Shown: positions 1-10,987 of the stretch, piece after piece
How positions within the stretch are numbered: position 1 is the first letter of the stretch
Layout of the letters: every line of letters begins with the position of its first letter
NCBI GenBank assembly: GCA_018817385.1
Contig: JAHIUA010000014.1
Location: 1-64,000 of the forward strand
Origin: Pseudomonadota bacterium
GTDB lineage: Bacteria; Desulfobacterota; Desulfobulbia; Desulfobulbales; Desulfocapsaceae
DNA length: 64,000 nucleotides
Direction: 5' to 3'
The notes under the pieces: model-generated
What the model was told of the DNA's origin: nothing
The model's input: the letters and a program-made list of their open reading frames with translations, nothing else
Databases searched by the model: none
Made by a program: the position numbers and the translations under genes

Positions 1-140
1 ATCTGCTGCAAATTTGACAAATCGGCCCATATTTCCATGGCTTTTCGTTAAATAGACCTGCTATTCGCCTCAAATCCATGAAAATCTGGTCTCGATTTCT
101 CTAATTTTCGCTACGATTCTCTAAATCCGACAGACTCCTA
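1..140. repeat. MITE-like repeat copy A, left end cut by the window boundary
   Basis: Extended similarity to 31813-31980 (e.g. shared 'ccatgaaaatctggtctcgatttct', 'ttcgcctcaaa', 'tttgacaaatcggccca' vs 'tttaacaaatcagccca'); right end 'gattctctaaatccgacagactcct' is an inverted version of the left end of copy B. Confidence 0.8.
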
Positions 141-1173
141 GAGTCTGCAATAATCATCAAAATCATACAAAGGACAATAATACTAACGCAACATTCCGAG
201 TTGGCTTAACTCATTGTAACTGTTCGAAAGCATTACGAGATAGTCGTCTGCCTGTTTCAATAAACTCGATTGCTGCATCCATGACAGCATCAATCATGAC
301 ACCAATAACACTTTCGGCAAATTCACCAGAGTATGATATCAGGAAACCAGATAACACCACTAAAACCTATATCGAAATGTCCATTGCAACTTCAACCGTT
401 TTAGTAAAATAGCAACTTAATATGCTTCCTGATTCTCTTCGTCCCTCTAAAAATGAATCGCGGTTCAATAAAACATAAACACAAAAATTTTTATATAGGT
501 AGAAATACCTATATTCTCACTTTTCTTGAAAAAGAAGTATTCCGAGAGTGTTCCAATGGCAAGGCCAACTATCATGCAAGACAGGCTCATTGAGATGTTT
601 TCTGAACATCTTCGGTTGAAGGGTTATAGGATATATCTTTGCCCTCGGAATTGGGGATTCAAACCAGCGATGTGCGGTAGACATTTTCATTTAGGCCGAT
701 AGGCGAGCAGTAGATATTTTCACTGTCCATTTTGTACGATGAAGTATCCTCTTCCTTCTCTTAGAGGACACTTTTTATGGGGGAAAAGAGCGTGTTAAGG
801 CTAAAAACAGATTCTTTTTTTATGTTTTTAGTTATCAATTTATCCTGTTAGCTTGGTCCGACCCGGTATTTCCCGGTATTTGTGCGGTATTTGTTCAGGA
901 GCAGCAGGAAACGTGGTCGTCAAGACATCTGCTTCCGGTATGTGTAGCCGAGACGATTGCAGCGCTAATCGTCGACCCTTCAGATGTTCCCTGGGAAGTC
1001 TATGTATCAAACAGCTTGTGCTAGTTGAGCTTCTTCCTGAACAGATCCGATAGAGGAAAAAACCAGAATAGCAAATCTTGTCTTGGGCAATTGCAACCTT
1101 TAAAGAAATGGGTCTATCCGGATTTCCCAAAAGCCCATTGATGTATAAAAGTTGCGGGCTAAAGCCCATGCAG

Positions 1174-1232
1174 CTTCGTCGCCGTCGGCGTCGGTCTCAC
1201 CCGCACCAGGACTGACGCCGACGGCGACGAAG
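1174..1232. repeat. Perfect 19-bp inverted repeat (hairpin, 21-nt loop)
   Basis: cttcgtcgccgtcggcgtc (1174-1192) / gacgccgacggcgacgaag (1214-1232). Confidence 0.85.
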
Positions 1233-1439
1233 ATGTAGGGGCGCCCTGCTAGCTTTTGAGCCCGAGGTTGAGGAGGAAAACACTGCAGTTTTGGAGAACT
1301 GTAACTCTTCGGAGTTTTGCACATGCCTTATGCTTGCTCAGCCTAACCCTGCAGGGCGTTTACGCATTATACCCGTTTGGGAAACCCGGATATAGCCAAA
1401 GAAATCACTGAAGTTACCGTTCTCACTTGATACAAGACA

Positions 1440-1547
1440 CCATCGGTTCAATGTTGGGATAGAAACCTCTAACTTGTCAGGAACATCTTTTGGTGGCATC
1501 CCTTCCCGCAATAACTTTTTGGCTGCTTCTAATTTGTTTGGACTCAT
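1440..1547 (-). pseudogene. Remnant of a recombinase/resolvase-type helix-turn-helix segment
   Basis: Minus-strand peptide KLEAAKKLLREGMPPKDVPDKLEVSIPTLNRW resembles the C-terminal HTH of serine recombinases; no catalytic domain nearby. Confidence 0.4.
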
Positions 1548-1705
1548 AACCCGTTTTCACCCTCCGACTTGCCCACGTTTTTATTTTGGCAGCCGCCAAT
1601 CTTTATTTCACAAAGGGTTTGTGAGCATCTTTAAAGCCATATTTTGGAAAAAATATCCATTAGGCTTTATCGGCGGACAATGGAATCAATCTCAACCGAG
1701 TCGGG

Positions 1706-1738
1706 CACCATACGTCCCTTTACCTGGGACGTATGGTG
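1706..1738. repeat. Perfect 13-bp inverted repeat, 7-nt loop
   Basis: caccatacgtccc / gggacgtatggtg. Confidence 0.7.
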
Positions 1739-2147
1739 TTCTATATGGGGAATAGGTATTAAATCGTGGAGTTATAGAGCTGTGAGTGCGTTAGTGTACA
1801 TGAGCACACGAATCGGGGTGATACCCTTGGTCCGAGGAGTTTATCTCGTGAGTAGCGGGGGGAGGAGGAAACTCCGCCAGTGAGGGGAACGTAACCATCT
1901 CTGGAGAAAGAGAAGTGCTAAGGAATAAAAATACGGGCTCAAGAAGAGACACCGCCCTTTCTTTTGCTTCATTTCTTTGCCCCTTGGCGGGGCTGAGATT
2001 CAGCAAAGAAAATGAAGCAATGCATCATAACAACGGCTGCACCGGTTGACTCTGACCTGGCCCGAAGACCAGGTTTTCATTTTTAACTATCCCAAAAGAA
2101 CATCTTACCCATTGTCAGCGGCAGCCCCCTCTCCGCTCTCATCTCTT

Positions 2148-3593
2148 TCACTTTTTCTCCTCGAGTTTGGCAATGGTTTCCTGCATCATTAGCCCATCCT
2201 GCCTGAGATTTTGCGGCAGACCAGGGTCGTTGAGGGCAAGCTCAAGACTCTGCCTGGCAAGCTTCAATCGTCCCTCATAAAGATAGTATTTCCCCAGGTA
2301 GTATGAGGCTGTGCCACTATCTCCCTTGGCTGACCTGAGCCTTCCAAGTTCAAAGTAGACCTTTGAATACTGGGGCATGAATTCCTCTACCTCCAGCAGA
2401 TATCTCTCCGCCACATCGATTTTTCCCAGTTCCAGACAGATCCTCGCCAACTGGAAAGCAGCCCACATATCGTTGTGATCACGATCATAGGCAGATCTTA
2501 TCAGCTTGAGGGCCTGCTCTTTATTACCATCCTCCATTTCCACCAGGCCCAGATCAACCAGTAAAATGGATCTCTCGGGAAAATGAGCGATCACCTGCTG
2601 GAGATGCTTGCGACTGGAGTCAAAATTGTTTTCCATCCTGTCCAACTGCGACAGTCCGTATTGAAACATGATTTTGTCCTCTGACGAAGTGTTCTGATCG
2701 GCGAGCTTATTGATGAGAAAATTCCGGAACTGTTTGCCATCAGATATCTGGGAGAGGATCCGATATTTCATGCGCAGAAAAGAGAAATTGTCGGTCTTCT
2801 TAAAAGTGGCAAGTTGATTTTCATCCAAGGCCAGCAGAGACTGGACATAATCGAGCCTGGCCTCCGGGTTGGGGTGGGTAAGGAGATACTGAGGAACATT
2901 CCCCATGGAGTATCGAGTGATACGACGCATGGTTTGCAACATTTGTTTCTCACCCTCTGGATTGCGACCCATTTTTTTCATCCATCCATAGGCAAGAATA
3001 TCCGCCTCTTGCTCGTGCTCCCTGCTGAAATGTAGAGAAGCCGCCTGACCGGCCGCCAGAGATCCAGTAAAAATGGCCTGGCTGATCGCCCCTGCTCCTA
3101 AGGCCAAGCCTGCCAGGGCCAGGATAGTTGTGGCGATGCCGACCTTAGTCCCCTGATCCATGCCCTTGGCAATATGACGAGACACCACGTGACCGATCTC
3201 ATGGGCAAGGACCGAGACCAGTTCGTCTTCTTCTTTCATCTGCTCAATGAGACCGCTGTAGAAAAAGACCAAACCGGAAGGAGCAGCAAAGGCATTAAAC
3301 TGGGTGGAATTGATAATGTAAAAATGATAATCGAAGTATTGAATCCCAGCGACCTCAAGCACCTCTTGACCAAGGGCATTGATATATTGGAAGAGATCAG
3401 GATCATCGAGGAGAGGAAAGGCAAGACGAATCTGAAAAAGCAACTGCTCTCCCAGCTCTCGCTCTTCCCCCACTGTCAAAGCAGCACTCTGAGTAACACT
3501 GGTTACAAAGAGGAGAATTGCTGTAAGCAGACAGACAAATAATTTGTGGCAATAGCGTAGCATATTTCGAAGTTGGAATTTAATTTTGAACAT
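2148..3593 (-). CDS. M48 family metalloprotease with C-terminal TPR region (BepA-like), exported
   Basis: HEIGH motif (LAHEIGHVVSRH), signal-like N-terminus from MFKIKF (start moved from 3758 to 3593), TPR-like C-terminus. Confidence 0.85.
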   Translation of the reverse strand: MFKIKFQLRNMLRYCHKLFVCLLTAILLFVTSVTQSAALTVGEERELGEQLLFQIRLAFPLLDDPDLFQYINALGQEVLEVAGIQYFDYHFYIINSTQFNAFAAPSGLVFFYSGLIEQMKEEDELVSVLAHEIGHVVSRHIAKGMDQGTKVGIATTILALAGLALGAGAISQAIFTGSLAAGQAASLHFSREHEQEADILAYGWMKKMGRNPEGEKQMLQTMRRITRYSMGNVPQYLLTHPNPEARLDYVQSLLALDENQLATFKKTDNFSFLRMKYRILSQISDGKQFRNFLINKLADQNTSSEDKIMFQYGLSQLDRMENNFDSSRKHLQQVIAHFPERSILLVDLGLVEMEDGNKEQALKLIRSAYDRDHNDMWAAFQLARICLELGKIDVAERYLLEVEEFMPQYSKVYFELGRLRSAKGDSGTASYYLGKYYLYEGRLKLARQSLELALNDPGLPQNLRQDGLMMQETIAKLEEKK

Positions 3594-3675
3594 TGTTTTT
3601 CCCCAAAGATGTTCCTTCATCAGATGATAAAGCTCTCTCAAGGTGGCAATAAGGAGGGATAAATCTTTCCGGTTT

Positions 3676-4659
3676 TCACATTGACCGACACAACCGTTCC
3701 ATACCCTCTTCCGTACTGATTCGCGGAGAGTAACCGAGATCCTTATGGGCCCTGGCAATGGAAAAACAGTGAGATTTCGCCAGTTGTTCCGCCAGGAAGC
3801 GTGTCATCCGTGGCTCTTTTTCCGGTACAAAAACGCGGTGCAGCCCTTCCAACGCCATTCCTGCCACATAGGCAAGAGTAAAGGGGACACGGCTCTGAAT
3901 CGGTGCTACATCCATTCGTTGAAAGAGATCATCAATCCACTGCCACAAGTTCACGGGTTTACCCTGGCTGATAAAATAGGCCTGACCTGAGGCAGTCCCT
4001 GTGCTTTGCAGATTATGGGCGGCCAGGAGATGGGCCTCGGCGACGTTTTCCACATAGCTGATATCAACCAGATTTGTACAGTCTCCAACCTTTTTCAGTT
4101 GTTTCAATCTCCCCCGCTCAAGCAGGCGAGGAATAAGATGGGGGTCACCTGGCCCCCACACCAGATGGGGACGAATGGCACAGGTGAGCAGCTCTTTTCC
4201 TGCCTGTCCGAGCACTAGTTTCTCAGCCATAACCTTGCTCCTGGCATAATGACAGAGAAAGCGTTCTGCATAGGGCAGTCGTTCATCTCCGTCGACGATG
4301 TCGTCGCCATTAAAGACCACCGAAGGGGTAGAGGTGTAGACCAGGTGCCTGATCTTATTTTTTTTACAGGCATTGAGGACGTTTTCAGTACCGAGGACAT
4401 TAATGCGATAGTAGTCGTCCCACTTCCCCCAAATCCCGGCCAGTGCTGCAACATGGAAAACAGTATCCACTTCCCGACAACAGTCAAGGAGAAAGCGGGG
4501 GTCGCAGATATCACCCTGCAGACATTGGGCCCCCAAGGCCTCCATCTCTGGATAAGGGTTGCGGCCAACGACCAGACACTCTATATCTTGGAGGCGGAGC
4601 TGCCTGACAATATGGCTTCCGACAAAGCCACCACCTCCTGTCACCAACACCCGTTTCAC
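3676..4659 (-). CDS. oleD: NAD(P)-dependent epimerase/dehydratase, OleD-like 3-beta-HSD family
   Basis: Rossmann TGGGGFVGSHIVRQL and YARSK motifs; 4-bp overlap with an OleC-like gene and followed on the same strand from OleB-like. Confidence 0.7.
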   Translation of the reverse strand: MKRVLVTGGGGFVGSHIVRQLRLQDIECLVVGRNPYPEMEALGAQCLQGDICDPRFLLDCCREVDTVFHVAALAGIWGKWDDYYRINVLGTENVLNACKKNKIRHLVYTSTPSVVFNGDDIVDGDERLPYAERFLCHYARSKVMAEKLVLGQAGKELLTCAIRPHLVWGPGDPHLIPRLLERGRLKQLKKVGDCTNLVDISYVENVAEAHLLAAHNLQSTGTASGQAYFISQGKPVNLWQWIDDLFQRMDVAPIQSRVPFTLAYVAGMALEGLHRVFVPEKEPRMTRFLAEQLAKSHCFSIARAHKDLGYSPRISTEEGMERLCRSM

Positions 4660-6287
4660 AGTTTCCCCTCCAGCTCGCCGACGGCCCAGACACTGAGTTT
4701 TTCTCTGAATATCTTGGCATTATGCCGGATATCAACCGGAAAGTCGCGATGAATGAGATAGTATTGTATCTCCCTGGTCAAAGGGTTCTCGGCACCAAGT
4801 CGCCTGGCCTCGACAATAAGTTGTTCAGCAGAGACGGGCGAATCTTTTTCCGGCTCAATAATAATAACCGGTATCTGATAGAGATTGTCAGGAGCAGCAA
4901 CTCCCACCAAGGCCGTACGATAGATGTGGGCATGGACATTATACACCGCCTCACAGGGAATAGTAAAAAATGTCCCCGCCGCAGTCACTACCCGGTGCGC
5001 CCGTCTACCGCAGAACCAGAGTCGACCTTCCTGGTCCAGATATCCCACATCTCCCATCCGATGCCAGAAACCGTTGCCGTCTGCTATTTTGGCCAGCCGG
5101 TTTTCCTCAGGATTGTTTTCATAACTCCCAGTGACCACATCGCCCCGGACAATGATTTCGCCAATCTCTCCCGGCGGCAGAAAAGAGGTGTGACCAAGAT
5201 GATCGAGAGGATGGTCACAGATAGGGAGAATAGCAATTTCGATTCCAGGCAAGGGCCGCCCGACACAGGTCCCCTTGCCGACTCTGGTCAGCGGCCAGGT
5301 CTGCTCGACAATTTCCCGTCCTTCAATGGAGACTATGGGCAGAGACTCCGTGGCACCATAGGGCGTGTGAATTTGGGCATCAGGACCAAGGATGTTCTGC
5401 ATCCTGGAGATAAGCTCTCCCGAGACCGGGGCCCCTGCCATAAGCACCTTCTCCAGTGTTTCCAAGGTCAGACCACGCGACTCGCCATAACCGGCAATCA
5501 CGTTCCAGATTGCCGGAGAGCCAAACGAGTAAGTGACGCCGTATTTTTTGATGGAGGCAACAAATCGTTTGGGATCGACCTGAGCAGGACGGGTGGGATC
5601 CATATCAGGAATAATGGCCTTTGCTCCCAGGGCCGTGGAGAAGAGGGCAAAGAGCGGAAAAGCGGGCTGATCAGTTTGCCCGGGACCGATACCGTAGTAG
5701 TCTCGAATCAACCGCAGTTGGGCATGAAAGACTCCGTGCTCATAGCGAACGCCCTTAGGCGGACCAGTGGACCCGGTGGTAAAGATAATGGCTGCCAGCT
5801 CATCGCCTTGGGCCTCATAGGCAGGAAAGGGCCCACCGTCCTGGTTTGCCAGCTTGCTGATATCAGGGCCAAAAAGTCCCAATGAAGGACCACAGCAGAA
5901 GCGCAGTTGCACACTTTGAAAAGGCCTGCGAAACAACAGACGAAAGACATGGGCCTTGGGGATACCGACAAATCCCTTGGGACGTACCCCTTCAATACAG
6001 CGGAGCAGATTTCTGTATCCCATGCCAGGATCAATAAGAATGACAGGCGCTCCAATCTTAAACAGGGCAAAGGTAAGGCAGATAAAATCTGCAGAAGGCC
6101 TGACCATGAGCATCACCCGCTCCCCGGCCCGAACCCCTTTTCTACTTAGAATATGGGCAAAGCTGTCTGCCCTCCGATTCAGTTGGGCAAAGGTCAGAGA
6201 TTTTCCGCTGCCAGCTTCTACCAGGCCGATTTCTTCTCCCTGCTCCTCCGCCCTTTCCGCCAGCGTCGCCGCAATATTGACACTCAC
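4656..6287 (-). CDS. oleC: AMP-dependent synthetase/ligase family, OleC-like (beta-lactone synthetase)
   Basis: TTGSTGPPKGVRYEH AMP-binding motif; operon with OleB-like and OleD-like genes. Confidence 0.7.
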   Translation of the reverse strand: MSVNIAATLAERAEEQGEEIGLVEAGSGKSLTFAQLNRRADSFAHILSRKGVRAGERVMLMVRPSADFICLTFALFKIGAPVILIDPGMGYRNLLRCIEGVRPKGFVGIPKAHVFRLLFRRPFQSVQLRFCCGPSLGLFGPDISKLANQDGGPFPAYEAQGDELAAIIFTTGSTGPPKGVRYEHGVFHAQLRLIRDYYGIGPGQTDQPAFPLFALFSTALGAKAIIPDMDPTRPAQVDPKRFVASIKKYGVTYSFGSPAIWNVIAGYGESRGLTLETLEKVLMAGAPVSGELISRMQNILGPDAQIHTPYGATESLPIVSIEGREIVEQTWPLTRVGKGTCVGRPLPGIEIAILPICDHPLDHLGHTSFLPPGEIGEIIVRGDVVTGSYENNPEENRLAKIADGNGFWHRMGDVGYLDQEGRLWFCGRRAHRVVTAAGTFFTIPCEAVYNVHAHIYRTALVGVAAPDNLYQIPVIIIEPEKDSPVSAEQLIVEARRLGAENPLTREIQYYLIHRDFPVDIRHNAKIFREKLSVWAVGELEGKL

Positions 6288-6298
6288 CTGGAACTCCG

Positions 6299-7177
6299 TT
6301 ATGACTGATTGGAATGATGGAAAAATTTTTGGCCAAGGGGAGCAATCTCCCCAAATGCGTCTTCCAGAATATAGTGACCGCTGTCAGTAAAATAGTGGTT
6401 CTCGGCCTCTGGAAAACGGCGACACCACTCGTCATAAAAATGATTGTTAAAACAAAAATCCCTTCCCCCCCAGCAGATCATCATGGGGGGCTTCAGCTCC
6501 TGAAGAATCTCCAGCCCCTGCTCAACCCGAACAAGGGTCTGATACGACGGATGGGTCGGAGAAAGGGGAATGTCCTTGACAAAGGCAGCAACTGCCACCC
6601 GGTTTTTCCATGAATCATAGGGTGCCAGATACGCATCTGCAATCTCTCTGGGCATCTTTTTGCGCACGGCCATAAAGACAGCAGGCCCGGCAAAACCGTT
6701 CAAGGCCCGGACCAGGAATTCGCCAATAAGCGGCCAGCGACAGACACTGATGCGAAAGGGGATACGCTGGGAGCGAAAGGCAGCGGTATTGAGGACCATC
6801 ACCTTCTCCACCGCCAGCGGATTCTCTGCAGCCAGTCCCATGCCGATGGCGCCGCCCCAGTCATGAACAACAAGCGAATAAGACGTAATGTCAAGCTGAT
6901 GAACAAGAGAGCTCAAGTTGTTCATATGGTTCTGCAGACAATAGTCATAGCCCTGAGGTTTATCAGAGAGTCCGCAGCCCAGATGATCGATGGCAATCAC
7001 TCGATTCTCTCGGGACAAGAGTGTAATCAACCGTCTATAATAAAAGGACCAGGTGGGATTTCCATGCACCATAATGATAACCGGACCCTGCCCTTCGTCC
7101 AGGTAATGGAGGCGATGGGAGCCAATGGTGTGGAAATGCGATTGAAAGGGATATTCAGGATACACAGATATTGTCAT
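6299..7177 (-). CDS. oleB: Alpha/beta hydrolase, OleB-like (haloalkane-dehalogenase fold, beta-lactone decarboxylase)
   Basis: HGNPTWSFYYR and VVHDWGGAIG (Asp nucleophile) motifs; first gene of the oleBCD-like operon. Confidence 0.7.
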   Translation of the reverse strand: MTISVYPEYPFQSHFHTIGSHRLHYLDEGQGPVIIMVHGNPTWSFYYRRLITLLSRENRVIAIDHLGCGLSDKPQGYDYCLQNHMNNLSSLVHQLDITSYSLVVHDWGGAIGMGLAAENPLAVEKVMVLNTAAFRSQRIPFRISVCRWPLIGEFLVRALNGFAGPAVFMAVRKKMPREIADAYLAPYDSWKNRVAVAAFVKDIPLSPTHPSYQTLVRVEQGLEILQELKPPMMICWGGRDFCFNNHFYDEWCRRFPEAENHYFTDSGHYILEDAFGEIAPLGQKFFHHSNQS

Positions 7178-7455
7178 GGTTGAAATAATATGATAGGTGG
7201 GGAGTTAAGGAGACTGTAAACTACTCGACAGGGAATAACCTGAGGTGAGGATATCCCCTCTACCCGTCCTCTCATCCCCTTCTCTCTCCGCAGCTCCCTG
7301 CGTCCCATACATAGGCCGACCATGGAAAAGTGTCAACCCTTTTCCCCTGGAACGATCCTCTATTCTCTTTGCTCAGGCCCGCAAATCCTGTAGTATGATA
7401 GAGACAACGGCAACAAACTCTTTCCCTCTTCATTCCGGTATCCTGGTGTAATAGT

Positions 7456-9069
7456 ATGCTTCTTGAAATCGACAAATTCAATCTCAGTTTTCATCTCGAT
7501 ACCGGTCAGAGCCAACCTGAAGAAAAACAGGTCCTCTTTGATGTTTCCCTGACGGTGAACAGGCAAGAGACTGTGGCCCTTGTCGGTGAATCCGGTTCAG
7601 GAAAATCAGTCACAGCCCTGTCTGTCCTCCGTCTTCTCGAAGATTCCAGTCAGGTCTCCTGCAACGGTAATATCCGCTTTGAGGGTAAAGATATCTTTGC
7701 CCTCCTTCCCCAGGAAATTCGTGCCCTGCGGGGCAACCGGGTAGCCATGATCTTCCAGGAACCCATGACCTCCCTCAACCCGGTCTACACCATTGGCAAT
7801 CAGCTTATGGAACCCCTTCTCCTCCACCGGGGACTGGACAAGTCAGAAGCCAGAAAAGAGGCGATCAAACTTCTGGAGCGTACAGGTATTGAGGAACCTG
7901 TTTCCCGCATGCAGGCCTTTCCGCATCAGCTCTCCGGTGGGCAACGGCAGAGGGTGATGATTGCCATGGCCCTGGCCTGCAGACCATCACTGCTCATTGC
8001 CGATGAACCCACCACAGCTCTGGATGTCACCATTCAGGCCCAGATTCTCGAGCTTATCAAGGATCTGCAGGAAGAATTCGGCATGGCCCTCCTCATCATC
8101 ACCCATGACCTTGCCATGGTAAGGAAGATTGCTGACCATGTCCATATCATGAAAGACGGCCGCATCGTTGAGCAGGGAAAAACCGAGGACATCTTCCTCC
8201 ATCCTGCCGATCCCTACACCATTCATCTCATGGACTCGGTGCCTCAGGGCCATCACGTACCCAAAGAGACCACTGTGCCGCTGATTGATATCCACGACCT
8301 GAACTGCCATTTTCACCTCAATGACGGCTGGAAAGGCTTCATGCGCCGCAGACACAAGACCATCCGAGCCGTGGATCAGGTAAGCCTTACCATCCACCAA
8401 GGAACGACCTGCGGTCTGGTCGGAGAATCAGGATCCGGCAAGTCGACCTTGGGCATGGCATTGTTGAAACTGGTGAAAAGCTCGGGAAAAATCATTTTCC
8501 AAGGCTGTGATCTTCAAGACCTCTCCAACAGAGAGATGCGCCCCCTGCGGAGAAAATTACAGGTGGTTTTTCAGGATCCCTTCTCCTCCCTCTCTCCCCG
8601 CTTGACCATTGGCCAGATTATCGCTGAAGGGATGGAGGTTCATTCTATCGGGGCCAACCGTGGTGAGCGGCAAGAAATTGTCCGGGAGACCCTGGTCGAG
8701 GTCGGACTGACTGCCGATATGGTCAATCGCTACCCCCACGAATTCTCCGGAGGTCAGCGTCAGCGCATCGCCATTGCCCGTTCCATAGTCCTGAAGCCAG
8801 ATTTCCTTATTCTGGACGAACCCACCTCGGCCCTGGATATGACCATCCAGAAACAGATCATTGACCTGCTGAAGCAGCTGCAGGAGCGTTATGGAATGAC
8901 CTATCTTTTCATCTCCCACGATCTGCGAGTGATAAGGGCCCTGGCAGACCAGGTGGCAGTGATGCAGCATGGACGAATCGTTGAGAGCGGACGGGCAGAC
9001 CAGCTCTTTGCATCTCCCCGCCACGCCTACACCCAAAGGCTCTTTAGCGCAGCCCTGGGAGGACACTGA
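7456..9069 (+). CDS. Oligopeptide-type ABC transporter ATP-binding protein, two fused nucleotide-binding domains (DppD-DppF/YejF-like)
   Basis: Two Walker A (GESGSGKS) and two signature ([16 protein letters not shown]) motifs. Confidence 0.9.
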   Translation: MLLEIDKFNLSFHLDTGQSQPEEKQVLFDVSLTVNRQETVALVGESGSGKSVTALSVLRLLEDSSQVSCNGNIRFEGKDIFALLPQEIRALRGNRVAMIFQEPMTSLNPVYTIGNQLMEPLLLHRGLDKSEARKEAIKLLERTGIEEPVSRMQAFPHQLSGGQRQRVMIAMALACRPSLLIADEPTTALDVTIQAQILELIKDLQEEFGMALLIITHDLAMVRKIADHVHIMKDGRIVEQGKTEDIFLHPADPYTIHLMDSVPQGHHVPKETTVPLIDIHDLNCHFHLNDGWKGFMRRRHKTIRAVDQVSLTIHQGTTCGLVGESGSGKSTLGMALLKLVKSSGKIIFQGCDLQDLSNREMRPLRRKLQVVFQDPFSSLSPRLTIGQIIAEGMEVHSIGANRGERQEIVRETLVEVGLTADMVNRYPHEFSGGQRQRIAIARSIVLKPDFLILDEPTSALDMTIQKQIIDLLKQLQERYGMTYLFISHDLRVIRALADQVAVMQHGRIVESGRADQLFASPRHAYTQRLFSAALGGH

Positions 9070-9092
9070 TCATTTCCACCCCACCTGCCATG

Positions 9093-9233
9093 TTATACAT
9101 CCAGTCCAGCCATCCATTTGACTGCAGCCACCACGATCAGGATACCAATCAGAGTTACTGCCCATCCCTTCCAATTATTCGGCGTCCAACCGTACCCGAC
9201 TCTTTTTTTACGAAACCATGGTGATTGTTCCAT
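9093..9233 (-). CDS. Small single-TM protein (46 aa), not in the ORF track
   Basis: Reading reverse complement: MEQSPWFRKKRVGYGWTPNNWKGWAVTLIGILIVVAAVKWMAGLDV*; YGWTPxxWxGW pattern seen in widespread small membrane proteins. Confidence 0.6.
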   Translation of the reverse strand: MEQSPWFRKKRVGYGWTPNNWKGWAVTLIGILIVVAAVKWMAGLDV

Positions 9234-9317
9234 TGCATCCCCCTTGTTCCATCCCATGAAATTTTCCTCTTCTGTAGAGGTAGCACATGGAAGAGAGGAT
9301 AGGAAGGCCGGTTACTG

Positions 9318-9608
9318 CTACCAGGCAATAGAAAATTCCGACTCTCCGCCAAGGGGATTTTTTTCCCGACTCTCCACCCGGGTTACCCGGGAGAGAGTTG
9401 AGCCTTGCGCCAGCCAGTCAAGCATCTGCGCCACTGCCTTCTGATCCCCCTGAAATTCGGTCTCCACCGTTCCATTGGCCAGATTTCTCACCCAGCCGCT
9501 CAACCCAAGTCTTCTTGCCTGCTGACAGGTCGTCTCCCGAAAAAAAACCCCCTGGACCCGGCCATGGACGACGGCATGGATACGTTTGCTCTGCTCACTC
9601 ACCTTCAC
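9318..9608 (-). CDS. acyP: Acylphosphatase
   Basis: HAVVHGRVQGVFFRETT...GLSGWVRNLANGTVE; GTG start at 9608 giving a GTGA overlap with the MFS stop. Confidence 0.85.
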   Translation of the reverse strand: MKVSEQSKRIHAVVHGRVQGVFFRETTCQQARRLGLSGWVRNLANGTVETEFQGDQKAVAQMLDWLAQGSTLSRVTRVESREKNPLGGESEFSIAW

Positions 9609-10987
9609 ACCTCCTCCTTTTTTTTTCCGCGGAAAAAAGAAAAATAGATTCCAACGACACAAAAGAGAACAAAGAGTAGAAGACAGACATGCATACTTTG
9701 GAGAAAAGAAGGAAGGGTATCCGGCCCTATCTCTTTTCTGCCCACAAAAATTACGAGAAAGATTGTCGCCACAGACATGGAAATCATCTGGCCCAAAAGA
9801 CGCATAGTGGCCACCGTCCCAGAGGCAATGCCGAAATACCGCCTCTCCACCGATCCCATGATGGCACTCATATTCGGGGAAGAAAAGAGGGCAAACCCGA
9901 AACCGAGGACAAGCAAGACGATAACAATGAGCCAGACAGGGGTGGCCAAAGAGAGTGTGGCCAACACCGCAAGTCCGGCTGCGGTGATCGCCATCCCCAT
10001 GGAGGCCAGTACTCTCGGTTCTTTTCTGTCGGAAAGTTTTCCTGCCCAAGGGGAAAACAGGGCCATGATCAGGGGCTGAGCCATGAGCACCATACCGGCT
10101 ATGTGCGGTGCCATCCCCTTCACATATTGGAGATAGAGGCTGAGCTGAAAGGTAACGGCAAAGGTTGCCGCATAATTGATGAGGGCAGCCAGACTGGAAA
10201 AGAGAAAGATCCTGTTGTGGCGAAAGAGGCGTACCTCAAAAACCGGAGATTCTACCTTGGACTGATGCAGGAAGAAAATGACCATGAGGCCGATTCCGCT
10301 GAGCAGCAGCAGGCCTGCAAAAAGAGCAGGCATCCTGATCGCCCCGTAAACCAGGCAGAAGACGGAACTGCCATACAGGAGACTGCCGACCAGGTCAAAC
10401 CGTTCTCCTTTGGCCTCGGCCCATTCACCTTCAAGATTACGAAGAGCCACAAAGAGGATTCCAATACCGAGGAAAAACATAATCCCAAAGAGTGCACGCC
10501 AGCCCAGATAGCGGGTCATTAGGCCACCGACAAAAGGTCCGCTGGCCAAGCCGACATAGACGGCGGAAACCAGTATGCCGAGGGCCCTTCCTCTTCTTTG
10601 GGGGACAACGACTGAAGTGAGAATAGCCATGGCCGTGGTCACAAACAAGGCCGCCCCCATCCCCTGTCCAGCCCGCATGGCCAGGAGCCAGCCCACATCC
10701 GGGACAAAGGCGGCAACCGTTGAGGCCAGGGTATAGAGAACAACACCGCTGAGAAATATTTTCTTCCGCCCGTAGATATCAGCAAACTTGCCTGCAGGCA
10801 CCAGAAGAATGGCCATGGCCAGCAGGTAAGAGGTGGGAATCCAGCCCAGGGTCACTGCATCCACGCCGAACTCACTCTGGATGGCTGGCAGGGCCACATT
10901 GACCGAAGAAATCATAAAAGGTGCCATAAAAGAGGTCAAGGCGGTAACGAAAAGTGCTGACTTTTCCTGCTGCTGTTCAGATTGCAT
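9605..10987 (-). CDS. MFS transporter (DHA2/EmrB-like)
   Basis: Hydrophobic multi-TM protein, GKFADIYGRKKIF motif between TM2 and TM3. Confidence 0.85.
   Translation of the reverse strand: MQSEQQQEKSALFVTALTSFMAPFMISSVNVALPAIQSEFGVDAVTLGWIPTSYLLAMAILLVPAGKFADIYGRKKIFLSGVVLYTLASTVAAFVPDVGWLLAMRAGQGMGAALFVTTAMAILTSVVVPQRRGRALGILVSAVYVGLASGPFVGGLMTRYLGWRALFGIMFFLGIGILFVALRNLEGEWAEAKGERFDLVGSLLYGSSVFCLVYGAIRMPALFAGLLLLSGIGLMVIFFLHQSKVESPVFEVRLFRHNRIFLFSSLAALINYAATFAVTFQLSLYLQYVKGMAPHIAGMVLMAQPLIMALFSPWAGKLSDRKEPRVLASMGMAITAAGLAVLATLSLATPVWLIVIVLLVLGFGFALFSSPNMSAIMGSVERRYFGIASGTVATMRLLGQMISMSVATIFLVIFVGRKEIGPDTLPSFLQSMHVCLLLFVLFCVVGIYFSFFRGKKKEEV

Noticed and set aside
4722-5885. 387-aa plus-strand ORF
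   Set aside because: Antisense shadow of the OleC-like gene
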